The translations under genes were made by a program, and so were the position numbers. Shown in pieces: positions 11,010 to 22,686 of a stretch of 64,000 nucleotides of DNA. The notes beneath the pieces were generated by a model. That model had not been told where the DNA came from, ran no database searches, and worked only from the letters and a program-made list of their open reading frames with translations. Source of the DNA: Allodiplogaster sudhausi (lineage: Eukaryota > Nematoda > Chromadorea > Rhabditida > Diplogasteridae); contig CALZFC010000001.1 of NCBI GenBank assembly GCA_945643635.1, forward strand, positions 7,556,001 through 7,620,000. Direction: 5' to 3'. Each line of letters begins with the position of its first letter. Within the stretch, counting starts at the first letter, position 1.

Positions 11010-13866
11010 TTATTGTGAAATTACGAACGTGAAATTGTAATATTCAGATCGCGAGAGGAACTCGCGTGGCTTTACCCCAGGAAGGGGATTTCTATTGCTC
11101 ATCGTTGTAAACTTTGGCATTCCAAGCTTATAAGTGCGGTTTCCGCGTGGCAATAAAAGTGTATAACTCATGGCATCCCACAGCTGGCTAAAGTGCACAA
11201 GCTTCTTATTTGTGAAAGAGGATTTCTGAAAAATTCTTACTCCACGATTCAATTCTTCGTGGCTTGGGCACTGCCCATCTGGGTAGACGTATATGGCTGA
11301 CATGAACTTGTCGCCTTGTGGCTCATTCAATCTGCCAGGATGAATCGGATTATTCACTTGAATCATTTTTCCTCCAGCTTGAATGTTAGGTGAGAACTGC
11401 TTCACAGCCTCTTCTCTATCGAGAATGTTCAACATGACTTGGTTGGGCTTTCTATTTCGAGCCGCAGCTTTCTTTTTCTCTTCCTCGATCACTTCTTCCA
11501 GGCGCATAAAGCATTTCGCGAGATGATTGTGTTCCTGTATCACATTTCGAACTCGCATGAAAATATCAAGATTGTACTTTACATTGTACTTCTTCATAAA
11601 GTCGGCACAAGCCTTTTCTGCGCGAGCAGAATCTTTGCAAATGATAAGTGAAACAAACGAAGGATTCGACTTCGAGGTGCTATCTTGAGGGGTCACAATT
11701 GTTGCCTCTATTCTCCCATTAAGAACCAAGGGCACTGGGCCTCCTTTGGGAAACTCTGATTTCTTTTTCGTTTTCATAATGGCGCATACAAATGATAGGG
11801 GAGAGTTTATCATTCTCACAGTGTCATAAGTAGCTTTTCCAGCCGGTGAAAGGATGTACTCCTTAATTTTTCTCATTTCATCAATGTCCACGAATAGTGG
11901 AAAGTCATCTTGGATCTTAACTTGACCGCCTTTGCAGCAAATGGAATCAGGTTCTCCGGGCCATCGCCATGCTTGGCAGTGCACACATTTGGTCTGTGGC
12001 GGAAGTACATAAGGCTCCGGTAGAGTACTGTAATTAATCTGGGCACGCATGAGTTGCGGCTGAACCTTTCTAAGTTGTTGCATAAGCTTTCTTTTATACT
12101 CCTTTGTACCCGATTGTGGGGTTGTTACAATTGCGCTGTGATCATTTGGGACAGCATCAGCAATATCCGTATCAATTATGTCTTGCGAGACTGAAATATG
12201 TTCGTTTAGTTTGAGAACTTGACAAATAATTCTTTTCACAACCGTCGGCTCAACATTTTGAGGTGTGTCTTTATTATCAGCTGTTAGCAAGTGCATTAGA
12301 GCACATATATATATTCCAGTGTGCGATGGACTCGTAATCAACGGATACTGTTGTTTGAGTTGGCATCGTGCTCGGCGCCTGCCGTAATAAGAAACTACTC
12401 GCTTAATGCGGTCAGATTGCTCATTGCTAACATCAATGCAGTATGGATCATAAACTTTTGCCATCTCAGCTTTGATGACAATTAGAGCATATTCATTTGT
12501 ACTCTTCTTTAGAGGTAAAATGATACCTTGTCTTTTTCCAACATGAAAGCCTTCAAGTCTTCCATTGCTTTCATAAGCATCAAGTGGCAATACAACATAT
12601 CGCTTATTTGAATTCAGAGCGATCGCAAATTTGTTGATAATTGCATTACTCAGTTGCTCGTACTCTTCAGATAGCAGAGAAAAATCGCTACCCTTCAAAT
12701 CCTCACACTTGAAGGGAATTATCTGCACAACTTCCTTGGCAGCAGTATCACTTTGGGCAGATTTTCTGACCATCTCTGAATCAATTAACATCTTGACGAT
12801 GATTTCAAGGCATACTGAAGTTTTAAACTCGTCAAATCTCTTCTTTCTCTGCTTTGTCAATTCGCACAAATACTGTTCGGCATTAAAGAATAGAGCAGGA
12901 GCAGACTCTTCTGGAGTAGAGTACTTGCATACTTGATTTAGCATTTCAAGTGACTCATTTGAATATTCGCTTTCATTTGAGCGAACTGACATCGTGGACG
13001 ATGCCACACTTCTCATTGATGTTATGGAGCCAATAGATGAACGAGAGCTCGATCTTCTAGATCTAGGAGTGGAGTGAGGAGTAACACTATCTTCGATTCC
13101 TCCAATTATCTTAATCAACTTGCATGTCTGCAAATAGTGCTTCAACTGCTTTCTGAATGAAGCAGCATCTAAATGCGGCACAACTGTCGGCCGATCATTA
13201 ACAATTTGCAAAGCGTGGAAAATGGTAATTGGACCACAATTACAACCATCACTTTGCAGAGTGGTAAGGTTGGCACCCGAAGGGGCGGCCATTACTTGAA
13301 GTCGAGTTAAGTGATGAATACACTTTTGAATTCTGTATAATTCATTTTGGTCAACTTTATTCAGCGAGTCGTAAACCATGACGAAGCGTGGTGACGACAT
13401 GTCTATGACACTTAGCATAAAGGGGTTATCATTGACCAATGGAAACATAATCATGTCATAATTGCTGAAGTTGTTTGTTCTCAACTTTTGCATGCTGGCT
13501 GGACTTCTACAGTATCTTTCATACTGAACCGGATCAATCAGAAAGACATTCTTGCCGTAGCAAATTGCTTGTATAGCACAGTGAACAACTTCGTCATTCA
13601 ACCAATGGTTGCCTTCCAGCTTTTTTAAACAGTTCCACTTCATTTTGAGCTTCCCTCTTCCTCCCGGAAGTTTGAATCAATGGGCTTTGCAATAAGCATA
13701 ATTCATTCATCTGTGATAGCAAAACAGACGGGCTCCCAGTAATGTCTTCTATTCTCTTCTTCTTTAGAGAAATGGTGGTGTCTGCGGCATCACTTTTCCG
13801 CTTGGGTGTCTCATTAATCCTCTTTGTTACAGATGTTTTGCTCGCACTGGGCAATTTACCCTTCAC
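11010..13866 (-). pseudogene. Helitron N-terminal part: two Ulp1-like modules, zinc motif, start of Helitron N domain
   Basis: The main frame (13,643-11,010) opens with LEGNHWLNDEV, a classic Ulp1/SENP entry motif, then PFMLSVID and VYDSL, then SDGCNCGP with the nucleophile Cys. The residue expected to be the catalytic His is Pro here (NDNPFML). A second, weaker module follows at roughly 12,640-12,280: GIILPLKK, NEYALIVI, VYDPYC, and SHTGIYICALM, where Thr stands at the Cys position. Next comes a Helitron-type zinc motif (CVHCQAW...CCKGGQV, about 11,975-11,920) and the beginning of the Helitron_like_N domain, ending REFLSRSEYYNFTF. The frame then stops two bases before the Rep frame opens, with apparent loss of sequence at the join. 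13,866-13,594 is open in another frame (basic, KRKSDAADTT) and probably linked modules before a frameshift. Confidence 0.8.
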
Positions 13867-15227
13867 TGGCGTTCGAAAAAATTCGAATCATTCTCAGAAC
13901 TTTTACGGACATTCAAATCCGATTCAATGTGAACAGATTCTGGAGAACGTATTTCCCCTGCAGAAGTACCTGGTTTGGATTCATTCTCACCTTTGAAGAG
14001 AGAAAGTAGAACTGCCTTATACAGCTGCCATTTAAATCCATTGAGTTCAAAGTTTTCCTTCTGTAAGGCGCATTCTGCATACTTGCACACAAACATCGTG
14101 CAACTGTGCTTCATAGACTTATTTTGCTGTTTGCAGTTTTCAAGAGTCGTAATGACTGGTAGTGAAAATTTCTTAACTTGTGCAACAAATGCACAAAGTG
14201 CATCAATTGTGCTCTGATATGCTTCAACATTTGAGAGTTGATCGGAATCGCAAATCCTTAGGGTGCTGTCATACCACTTAAAATCACAGTAATACATGTG
14301 ACTTTTTCGATTGGCATCGGGAATCACAAATTGTGCCATGTATGAATCAGCAATGCTTCCAGCAAATGCTGCAATGCAGGTGAATGGCCCTCCGGACTTT
14401 AGTTTGTCGTATCTACATACGACAACTTTTGCCTCTGGCTTCTTTCGAGCAAGCTGTAACACACATGCTTCGGTGACCTCTAGGTCAATAAATTTCTGCC
14501 TCGGGTGAAGCTGTGCTTTGACCTTCATAATATCACATATTTCAGACTCAGCTATTTCAGCAGTCAAAGTGCTTGACTTCTTTGACTTCTTTTCAACAGA
14601 GTTATTGCTCATTGCTACATTTGTTGTCTTCTTCATAGATTTGAAGAGCTCAAAACTATTAACTATTTCAAAGATTTCCTTCCGGAATTCAGATGCATCA
14701 AAGTCATCCTCAATGTCTTTGCCATTACTGAAAACATTCATGGCAAATCGAATTGCATGAACGCCAGAGTCAACATCGCGTTTCTGTTTTGTACAGGTGG
14801 CCGTCTTAACGGTTATCTCACTCTTTATCTTCATAACGTGAGAAATTAGGCTGTGAACTGATGTTCGAATCCACTGATATATATTTGCAGTACTCCAAAG
14901 AGAATCATATATCGTAAGAGTATTGCTACTCTTTTCAAACAGTGCAAAGAGGAAATGTCCGTTCCTGTTATCATCAACCAGTGGGAGAAGCATTCTCTCC
15001 ATTGTTTTACATCTATCAGCTGAATACTTGTAAATAAATGATCGCACAGACCTTGCGTTAAACTTATGACTGGCATCAGCATGCCTCAGTGATTCAGAGG
15101 CTGAAACATTCAAAAGTACAGTCTTTCCATTGCCATACAAATCGGCAATATTCTCGAAAGCTCTCTGCACTGTGCGATGCATCAATCTTCGCTGAGGATC
15201 TTGAACCTCACAGAAAGGTGCCTCCAC
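13863..15227 (-). pseudogene. Helitron-encoded pair of Ulp1-like protease modules
   Basis: A 454-codon frame with two degenerate Ulp1-like folds. Module one (about 15,230-14,730) has LLPLVDDNRNGHFLFALF (His present), TIYDSLW (Asp present) and KRDVDSGVHAIRF, where Ser stands at the usual Cys of DCG. Module two (about 14,430-14,030) has SHMYYCDFKWYDSTLRICDS and KHSCTMFVCKYAE, which keeps Cys but has an altered surrounding. Upstream, a short open stretch in another frame (MPDVVPEIEIIRPYN, about 15,311) flows into ADVEAPFCEVQDP only after a frame change near 15,230. The module order suggests one polyprotein-like N-terminal extension of the Helitron protein. Assignment rests on motif spacing, not on a search. 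Confidence 0.65.
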
Positions 15228-15352
15228 ATCTGCGAAGACGATTCAAGATTTTCCTCTTCAAGCACATTGTATGGTCTAATTATCTCAATTTCTGGTACAA
15301 CGTCGGGCATTTTTGTGGCATTTTTCTTTAATGTGCTTTTCCTTTTTGCTGG

Positions 15353-16219
15353 TCAAAGAGGCTTTTTGAATAAATGATCATCATCCTTCGAATTTGATCT
15401 CTGACTTCGTCTCGGTTTCACTTCCGTCCACCCTTCTTTTGCCTCTTTTCTTTCACTTGGAATGGCATTGTGCACGCGCTGTTCCACTTCATTTCCTGAC
15501 TCTAACACTCGTATCATCTTTCTTCTATATTCATTAAAATTAAAAGTGAATGTCCGATTATTAATGGGCACTTTCTTCATAGCTCATTCGTAAAAGTAGC
15601 CTGTGAATACACCGCAATTTATTCCATCTGATTGCTGTGGGGCTGACGGCCAGCAGAACTTTGGCATTAGTGTATTTGGAAATACATTCTTTATCAATTC
15701 ATAAAGAGCCAAGCCAATGAAATGTCGAGAAAAATTCTTATGATCGTAACCTCCTTCAATTGAATCATAAATATTCACAATGTTGCCTTCCTTTCCATAC
15801 TTCGCGAACCAGAAATGCTGCTTAGTGTCATCATGGACAGCAAATAATATTCTCGTTGCGGTATTTCTGATTGAGTCATTCATGTTTGCAAATGCAGCAG
15901 TTATATCTTCTCCTTCCATCTGTCTAAGAGTTCCATTACGAAGCGCTGCTTGATTATGGTTAAAGTGGTCATAAATTGAGCTAAGCGAGAACACTGTATC
16001 CTCTTCAGTGTATGTCGTAGTAATTTGTCTGATGTAATCATCCAGAATGACAGTATTTATTTGCTCACGAGGATCACTCAGTTCACGAAGTACATCTACA
16101 TTTTGCATTAGTCTTCGCTTTTCGAGCGTACCTTTAGATTTGGTTAGAATGGAAAACATGTGATTCTTTATCTCATTTGCACTGACACCGAATCTGTCAT
16201 AGTCTGAGTTGGTCTGTTA
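15353..16219 (-). pseudogene. Helitron-encoded Ulp1/SENP-like cysteine protease, most intact module
   Basis: The frame is open from about 16,219 and reads VILDDYIRQI, then KQHFWFAKYG (catalytic His), NIVNIYDSI (Asp), and PQQSDGINCGVFTGYF (Gln of the oxyanion hole and nucleophile Cys). All four Ulp1/C48 residues are present, making this the best preserved of the five modules. A TGA at 15,584-15,586 falls just after GYFYE; the same frame continues (AMKKVPINNRTFTFNFNEY...) to 15,353 as a basic region rich in Lys and Arg. It may be a true stop, a nonsense mutation, or part of an intron. An ACAG acceptor-like site at about 16,220 could start this exon. Ulp1-type proteases cleave SUMO or related conjugates; what this one acts on is unknown. 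Confidence 0.7.
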
Positions 16220-17001
16220 TCCGCTACACATATCTTATGCGTCACGCAACATCAACGGCGCAACTATGTACATACATTCATGAGTAGGCACTTATGCACT
16301 TCACTTGCACACAGGCACTAAAGAAAACTTTGCTGATAGCACATCAGACAGAGCAGATACACTCTCAGTTAAGCATTTCAAAAGTGTCGTCTGTATGCTT
16401 AAACAATTAGCAGAATGCCAGATCATAAGTGTATGCACATATGTATGTCATAGCAATGAAATGGGCGCAACAAAACATAAATACAAACAACGAATAATAG
16501 CAATTATTCTTATCTTTCGTTCATTACTTGTCTGACTCGATGCACGCAATTCTTTTGTTCACATCATGATCACACCGATTATATTCATTATTCACATTTC
16601 TCAAATAGGCAGAATTATTTATTTAAATTGAATAGAATATCAATTCCTTCCATAATCAATTCCACTTCATTCATTCATAGCTGAGAGCTCACAATAACAA
16701 GTTTTTAGCTTGCATGTGATAATGACAGTTTTATTGTATCTTTGACGGCACTTGAAGTTCAATCATTCAGTATATATCATACTCTGATAATTTTCAACGG
16801 AATGGTGAACAGTAAAAATTTCTTATATACAATTCATATCCGATCATTCGTTTCATTCTCGATTAATATTGTCAGAATACTTCAATCATATGGAAGAACA
16901 CCGATTGATCTCCAAAATATTCACGTAATACGGAGCAAAAATCGTCAATCATTCATAATCAATAAAGGTCGATTGATCTTTATTGATTTATAATATTTAG
17001 C
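16220..17001. other. non-coding 5' part of the Helitron or its flank
   Basis: AT-rich with many TCATTC/GAATGA-like words (16,560-16,980). No coding potential seen. The Helitron 5' end should lie here but I could not place a 5'-TC terminus. Confidence 0.4.
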
Positions 17002-17469
17002 ATCCACGGTCTGGTCGAGCAGGACATCCGTCAGCTTGGCCACCTGCAATGGGTTCTCGTACCCTCTCTCTATTCTCTATCTCTCTCTCTTCTCTCTCTC
17101 ACTTTTCTTCCTCTCTCTCTCCGTTCCTCTCTCTCTCTGTCTTCTCTCTCTCTCTGTTTCCTCTCTCTCACTGTCTCCTCTCTCTCTCTGTCTCCTCTCT
17201 CTCTTTTCTTCCTCTCTCTCCGTTCCTCTCTCTCTCTTTGTCTCCTCTCTCTCTTCTTCCTCTCTCTCTCTCCATTCTCTTTCTCTCTCTATTCCCTCTC
17301 CTTCTCTATTCAATCATTCTCCGCAAAGGTTCTCTCTCTATTCCCTCTATTCTCTCTCTCTCTCTATCTCTCCATCTCTATCTCACTATCCACGGATTAC
17401 TTGCCTGGCTCTTATAGACGCTGGCTCCCACGTGTACATCGGCAACGACAGCGAATTTAATCGAGGAGA
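17002..17469 (-). repeat. orphan duplicate of metallophosphoesterase exons 7-8 with their GA-rich intron
   Basis: This block matches 19,475-19,940 in direct orientation, nearly base for base apart from the length of the TC/GA tract. It starts inside exon 8 (reverse of the LTDVLLDQTVDA segment) and ends inside exon 7 (ending at the codons before FAVVADVHVG). Homology stops abruptly at both ends. It carries no complete gene and lies immediately beside the Helitron 5' side. Confidence 0.85.
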
Positions 17470-18170
17470 AAAGTCCAACTGCACTACTATCAATGTCTTG
17501 GGGTTAGGACAAATTAAAAAAATCTGCCAGTTATAAAGTGAGACCAAACCTTGTGTTAACCCGCTTATTGTCAGGATTAGCCTCTGAAAGGTGACACTTA
17601 ACCACGGCGTCGAATGAACAGCGGTTAAAAGCGTTTTTTTTTTTTAAATATTTTTGCTTCTAGCGAAGAAAACCTCATAACTGGATTGGCTTTGATGTTT
17701 GTTGTAAAATAAAAAAATTTTACCTATGCGTATCTAACCCCTATCTCAAGTTGTTTATTTGCCTCGGTTTTCTTTGACATCTTAATCTTACAAAGCAACG
17801 TTAAAATTGGATGATCATTGCGAAATAGGGGCAGAGACGAACACTTCTTCCCGTCTGTTGGCACTCGTTGCTTGGTTTGTGGGGACGCGTGTGTCGACAG
17901 GGACGCTGTAAGCACTTTCATTGCTACTCGTATCATCAGACAACTTTACCAACAGTAACGAAACAATGTGTAACAACACACAAAAAACAGCAAGAACACG
18001 CTCGGAGGAGTTCAACTGGCCTGTTGTAGCCAGTAGCAATATTATTATTAGGATATCTGAACTTCAGGTCAGGATAATGAATTGTGTAATCGAACTAGAA
18101 GTACATATATGTATGTATAGATATGTACGGACATTCTTATGTATATATGAAAATAGCTAATAGTCGCCTT
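17470..18170. other. intergenic sequence, no gene recognised
   Basis: I see no homologous coding block. A T-rich run lies at 17,635-17,650 and TATGTA-type words at 18,100-18,150. Short open frames here lack splice or start support. Confidence 0.4.
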
Positions 18171-21100
18171 TTACGCCCTTGACAAAGTAACGATCCACAC
18201 TTCACTCATTCCCAACATCTTCATCGGCGACCCTTGATAGAGCGTTCCTGCCGAGACGAAAAGGCTGCCCGAGCCGACGGGTAAATCGTATCTTCCTAAA
18301 TAAATTGGAAAAATATATATATATATATAAATAAATATAAATAAATAAATTTTCGAATGAAACATAGTACATTTCGTCATTAGTGTACTCAAATACTCAC
18401 CATAAAAATAGGGAAGGAGCCAGTAGACGACGGGAGCGACAACGTAATACTGTCCAGCGTGCGTATGACCGTGACAAAGAATAAAATTAATGTTTTATTT
18501 AATTAATTTAGTTACTGTACTTAATTTAGTTCAAGTGAATAAAGCGAAACTAAATTAAAAGAGAAAAAGATATCTGCTTACCAGAAATGACCAAATCGAT
18601 CGATGCGAGGAGTTCCTTTTTGATCTCCCGAACTGCGGCCGGGTTGTGGGAGAGAAGAATGCGAGAAGCACCGACGGGGCAGCCGGCGAACGCGAGAGAA
18701 GCATTCAGAGAATGGTTTGGCACTCTTCAATGTTGATTGTATTCTCTCTCTATCTTTATGCTCCTCTAGCTATCTCGCTTTCCCTCTCTGTCTACATATC
18801 TCTACTCCTCATTATCTTTCTTTCCCAATCTTTCTCTACATGCATATAACGTTGAGTCATTCCTCTCTATCTTCTTCGCTCAACTTCCTCCCCACTAACA
18901 ATATGAGGATCTTCCGAAAAAAAAATGAAAGGATCGAACCCGCTCTTGCCGCCGGACACGTCATTGACGCCAGCGAGGCACAAGCCATGGAAGAGAGCGT
19001 GGCTGAATGAATCCTGGCCATATTGGTTACAGCAGGAATCAGCAAAAAAAGCAAGAAGTGAATGAATGCAAAAGCGAAGCGATCAAAGAGGTAGTGATGT
19101 CTCTGTCCCTTTGCCACCTGTTATCGAGCACCCTGATGCTTTTTTCACGATAGAGAGCGAGCCATTCTCGCACGTCGCCATAGTAGTAGTCGTGGTTGCC
19201 AGTCACGAAGAAGGTTTTGAATCTGATCGAAAGGAGGATAAATGGGGTAAGAGGGATAGAGAAAGAGAGATAGAGAAGGAGAGAGAGAGAGATAGAGAGA
19301 GATAAAGAAGAGGAAGGAAAAGAGAGAGCGAGTGGGAACGAGAACGGAGAGGAAAGAGGGAGGATGAAGAGAAAGAGAGAAAGAGACCTGTGAGAGACGG
19401 CCCACAGCGGTTCGAGACGATGAGCGAGCTGCGCTCGTGTCCCGTCTACCATGTCGCCCACGATGAGGACAGCATCCACGGTCTGGTCGAGCAGGACATC
19501 CGTCAGCTTGGCCACCTGCAATGGGTTCTCGTACCCTCTCTCTATTCTCTCTATCTCTCTCTTCTCTCTCTCTCTCTTTTCTTCCTCTCTCTCTCCGTTC
19601 CTCTCTCTCTCTCTGTCTTCTCTCTCTCTCTGTCTCCTCTCTCTCTCTGTCTCCTCTCTCTCTCTGTCTCCTCTCTCTCTTTTCTTCCTCTCTCTCCATT
19701 CCTCTCTCTCTTTGTCTCATCTCTCTCTTCTTCCTCTCTCTCTCTCCATTCTCTTTCTCTCTCTATTCCCTCTCCTTCTCTATTCAATCATTCTCCGCAA
19801 AGGTTCTCTCTCTATTCCCTCTATTCTCTCTCTCTCTATCTCTCCATCTCTCCCTCACTATCCACGGATTACTTGCCTGGCTCTTATAGACGCTGGCTCC
19901 CACGTGTACATCGGCAACGACAGCGAATTTAATCGAGGAGCCATTCTCTATTGACAAGCCACGGATTGGCAAGTTGACATGTCTGGAAAGGGCGCCAAAT
20001 TCAAACGAGAAATTGTGTGGTTACATTTATTCGTTTTATTTATTTGTTTGCCGCTATATAACTGCAAAATAATATAAAAAAGATTAGAAGGATGAGTTTT
20101 GAGAGAAAGTCTCGAACCGAACAACAATCTTGTCAGACGAGTAGTACATGAGCAGAGAGACGATGGCTGTCGCAATCAGCGAGCACTTCACTTGCCATTT
20201 TCTAAAGAGAAAAGAAAGAAGGGATTCTTTTCTTTTTTTCTCTTTACATCTTTGAACTCAATTAAAATACTGAATAGATAATTAGCCAACTTGTTGAACG
20301 CAACATTGTGAAGGATCGACGACTTGCAGTTCGTCAGCCAATACAGTAGTCTCGTTGATGTATCCCACTGCTGAAATGCAAAATTTGAAATATTACATTT
20401 AAATTAAACTTAGAAACTATGGTTATTAGAAAAAGCAAAAGAGAAGACTCAGAAAAAGGCACCTCTAAGAGAAGCACCACACAGCTCATGATATAGAAAC
20501 CTGCCAACATTCCAAAAAGATTCGTCCAGAAACCCGCAATGATATTTGCGACTGTAAAGCTTATTCATTGAATGAATCAAGAGTATAATTTGAACTCCTC
20601 TCGTCAAAGAAAAGAAGCGCGAAATCGAAATAACTTTTTTTTACGGCCATTGTTAACCTTCAAATAGGCACAGTTGCACAAAGCCTGGAGCGTAGTATAA
20701 AAGGCAGCTGATGTGCGAGAAAACAATCATGAGCCAGATTAGCTGTTCACATGTTTTCTGTAATCAAAGAGATTAAATGCTGATAATTTATTCACTCCAC
20801 CTGACTGAGTGTTGTTACAGGCAATTTGAAGCGTGTGAATAAATAGATAACTGAACACGTTGGACATCCCAGCAATTAAATAGTATGCATGCCTATTTCT
20901 TTTGATCCCCTTAAGGGAATTCTGACCTTGAATCGTTCGTCGACGATCTTGTCGTCCTCAAAGTAGGCTATGAGTTGTGAGTAGACAAAGATGTTCGCGA
21001 GGCCGTTCATCAACTGGACACGCATGATGGCCACCTTCCGAGCGCGATTCCCTCTGACGTGCTCGACTCCACTCGCCAACTGTTTACGAGAGAAATTGAT

Positions 21101-21385
21101 TTCTTTTCTCTCCTCCAATCTTAATTACTCAGGTAGCAAAACGCTATTTTTTCTTCTGACATGAGGCTTGAGAAAAGCCGTTCTTTTTTAGGGCGATTTT
21201 CTACGAGGAAACATTTTTGCTAGTCTTTAAAATTTCCACCAATGTTACTCTCCACTTGGAAGAGGACGCTTCGACGAAAGAATAAAGAACGTTCGTACAC
21301 TTACGTATGACTTTGTGACAACGTCCAGCAAGCTGTAGGAGATGAGAATGGCAATGACCAGCAGAACGCGAGTCGAATACATCAT
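18171..21385 (-). CDS. multi-pass membrane metallophosphoesterase (TMPPE-like), about 13 exons, ~450 aa
   Basis: Exons join in phase: 21,385-21,305; 21,079-20,927; 20,757-20,658; ~20,551-20,463; 20,370-20,291; ~20,203-20,118; 19,982-19,877; 19,515-19,388; 19,222-19,118; ~19,030-18,945; 18,724-18,582; ~18,469-18,401; 18,295-18,171 (plus or minus a base). The first six encode about five membrane segments, beginning MMYSTRVLLVIAILISYSLL. The rest form a calcineurin-like phosphoesterase: ADVHVG, IVGDMVDG, TGNHDYYYGD, LSHNPAA and GHTHAGQYY, i.e. all metal-binding motifs. Length and order match the animal TMPPE family; the substrate is unknown. The intron after exon 7 starts GC (CAG|GCAAGT) and is mostly a GA tract. 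Two late introns lack AG where the frame demands it (before QYGQDSF and before HTHAG), so decay or error is possible. The part from 19,250 upward lies in a palindrome arm. Confidence 0.85.
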
Positions 21386-22636
21386 GTGCGAGTGTGATTA
21401 TTTATTAATTAATCAAAATATTTTTTTATATTATTATCATGCAAAGCTGGTAGCCATGATGACAATTACAATATGAAAATCATGGAATAGATATCCGGCG
21501 GAGCGGCTCTCTTGCCAAGAGCAAACATCATTGAGTCCGATAGTAATAATATTAACAACATTAAAATAAATAATATACGCGTATATTCTACGCGTTTCAA
21601 ACAGTGTGGATACTATTTCTTAGAATATAATAATAAAATAGAAATCAAAATTAGTTACATAAGTGAGCAGGTGAGGAAGACTTCGAGGCAAAAGTAAAAG
21701 ATGAGGAAGTAATCGACGCAAATGCGACTCTTCTCCATAGCATGTTGGTGATCGGTTCATAGAGCACTTTTTTGTTTTTTTCTTTTTCTTTTCTCTTTCT
21801 CTCTCAGTATACTTCGAATAACTCTCCCTCAATCTCTAACCATTTCTTCCTCTCTCTTTCTCTCTGTGTCAGCGCTTGGTTCAATCTAGAAACTTTCTCT
21901 ACTCTGTTCAAAAATACGTAGCCTGTATGTAGCAACAGTAAAAATAACTTGTCCGAACCCTAACTATGTATGTGGCTTCTTATGGATGTAACCTTCTCTC
22001 TCTCTCTTATGAATAGATAGGGATTTTCGAAATAAAGCCACAGGAAGATCCAAACAGTTTAAGGGGAGGGCAACGAACAAAGATTGCAGGCCAACAGGGA
22101 GGACACACCAACTGTTTGCCTTTGTCAAAGCACAAACAATGCAACCAGTCAAGGGATACTACAGAATTGATTATGCCAATCAATATAGCCACTTTAACGG
22201 GTTTGCCAAGGTTTGAGGAAATGAAGTGAAGTAGATCACAGCATTTCCTCAAACTTTGGAAATGTAGTGATCTACGCCACTTCATTTCCTCAAACAGTAC
22301 ATTTTTATATAGTGTAAAATGTTGTATATTTGTATGCATTGCTGCGCAATGCCCGTTCACTCGCTTGAAGCGCTTTCTAAATGTCCAAATCTGCTCTCTT
22401 CCTTCTTGTCATTTCACTGGTGTAGACATACGAAAGGCATATTGCTCGCAACTCTTCATGTCGAAAGCGTGTGATAATCATATGGGCATTTTCGCCGAAG
22501 TGTTATCCATCTTTTTGTTATCCATCTTTCAGATCGCGGCTCCAGACGCAGCAAAAGAGGCATGTTTGTTGGCACAGTCAAGCCGTGAAGCTCAAAAAAG
22601 TCCAATAATAACTCAGGGCTCAAGACACATAGAGAA

Positions 22637-22686
<50 letters not shown>

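Larger units (their letters stand above)
7108..16990 (-). mobile_element. degenerate Helitron (rolling-circle transposon) with Ulp1-like modules
   Basis: The minus strand encodes, in order, Ulp1/SENP-like cysteine protease modules, a Helitron zinc motif and N-terminal domain, a HUH-type Rep nuclease and a PIF1-family helicase, the defining combination of Helitrons. Three in-frame stops and several frame changes show this copy is decayed. The 3' side is marked by two successive stem-loops (7,108-7,190), about 210 bp beyond the helicase stop. The exact 3' end is uncertain: CCAG at 7,108 would be a CTGG terminus on the minus strand, but it is not preceded by the expected A. The 5' end lies between 16,220 and 17,001, where a metallophosphoesterase fragment begins. 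The element abuts the 1.2 kb satellite on one side only, so insertion into the array followed by rearrangement is possible. Confidence 0.85.

Noticed and set aside
17036..17536. Ser/Leu-rich and Arg/Glu-rich frames over TC/GA tracts (also near 19,145-19,932, 32,369-33,092, 38,534-39,176)
   Set aside because: These are translations of microsatellites inside introns or repeats, mirrored on both strands.
20291..20370. Alternative reading VGYINETTVLADELQ ending in TAA, as the last exon of a separate membrane protein
   Set aside because: The phase from the previous exon and the next two introns fits only the QWDTSTRLLYWLT frame, which joins cleanly to the fifth membrane segment and the phosphoesterase.
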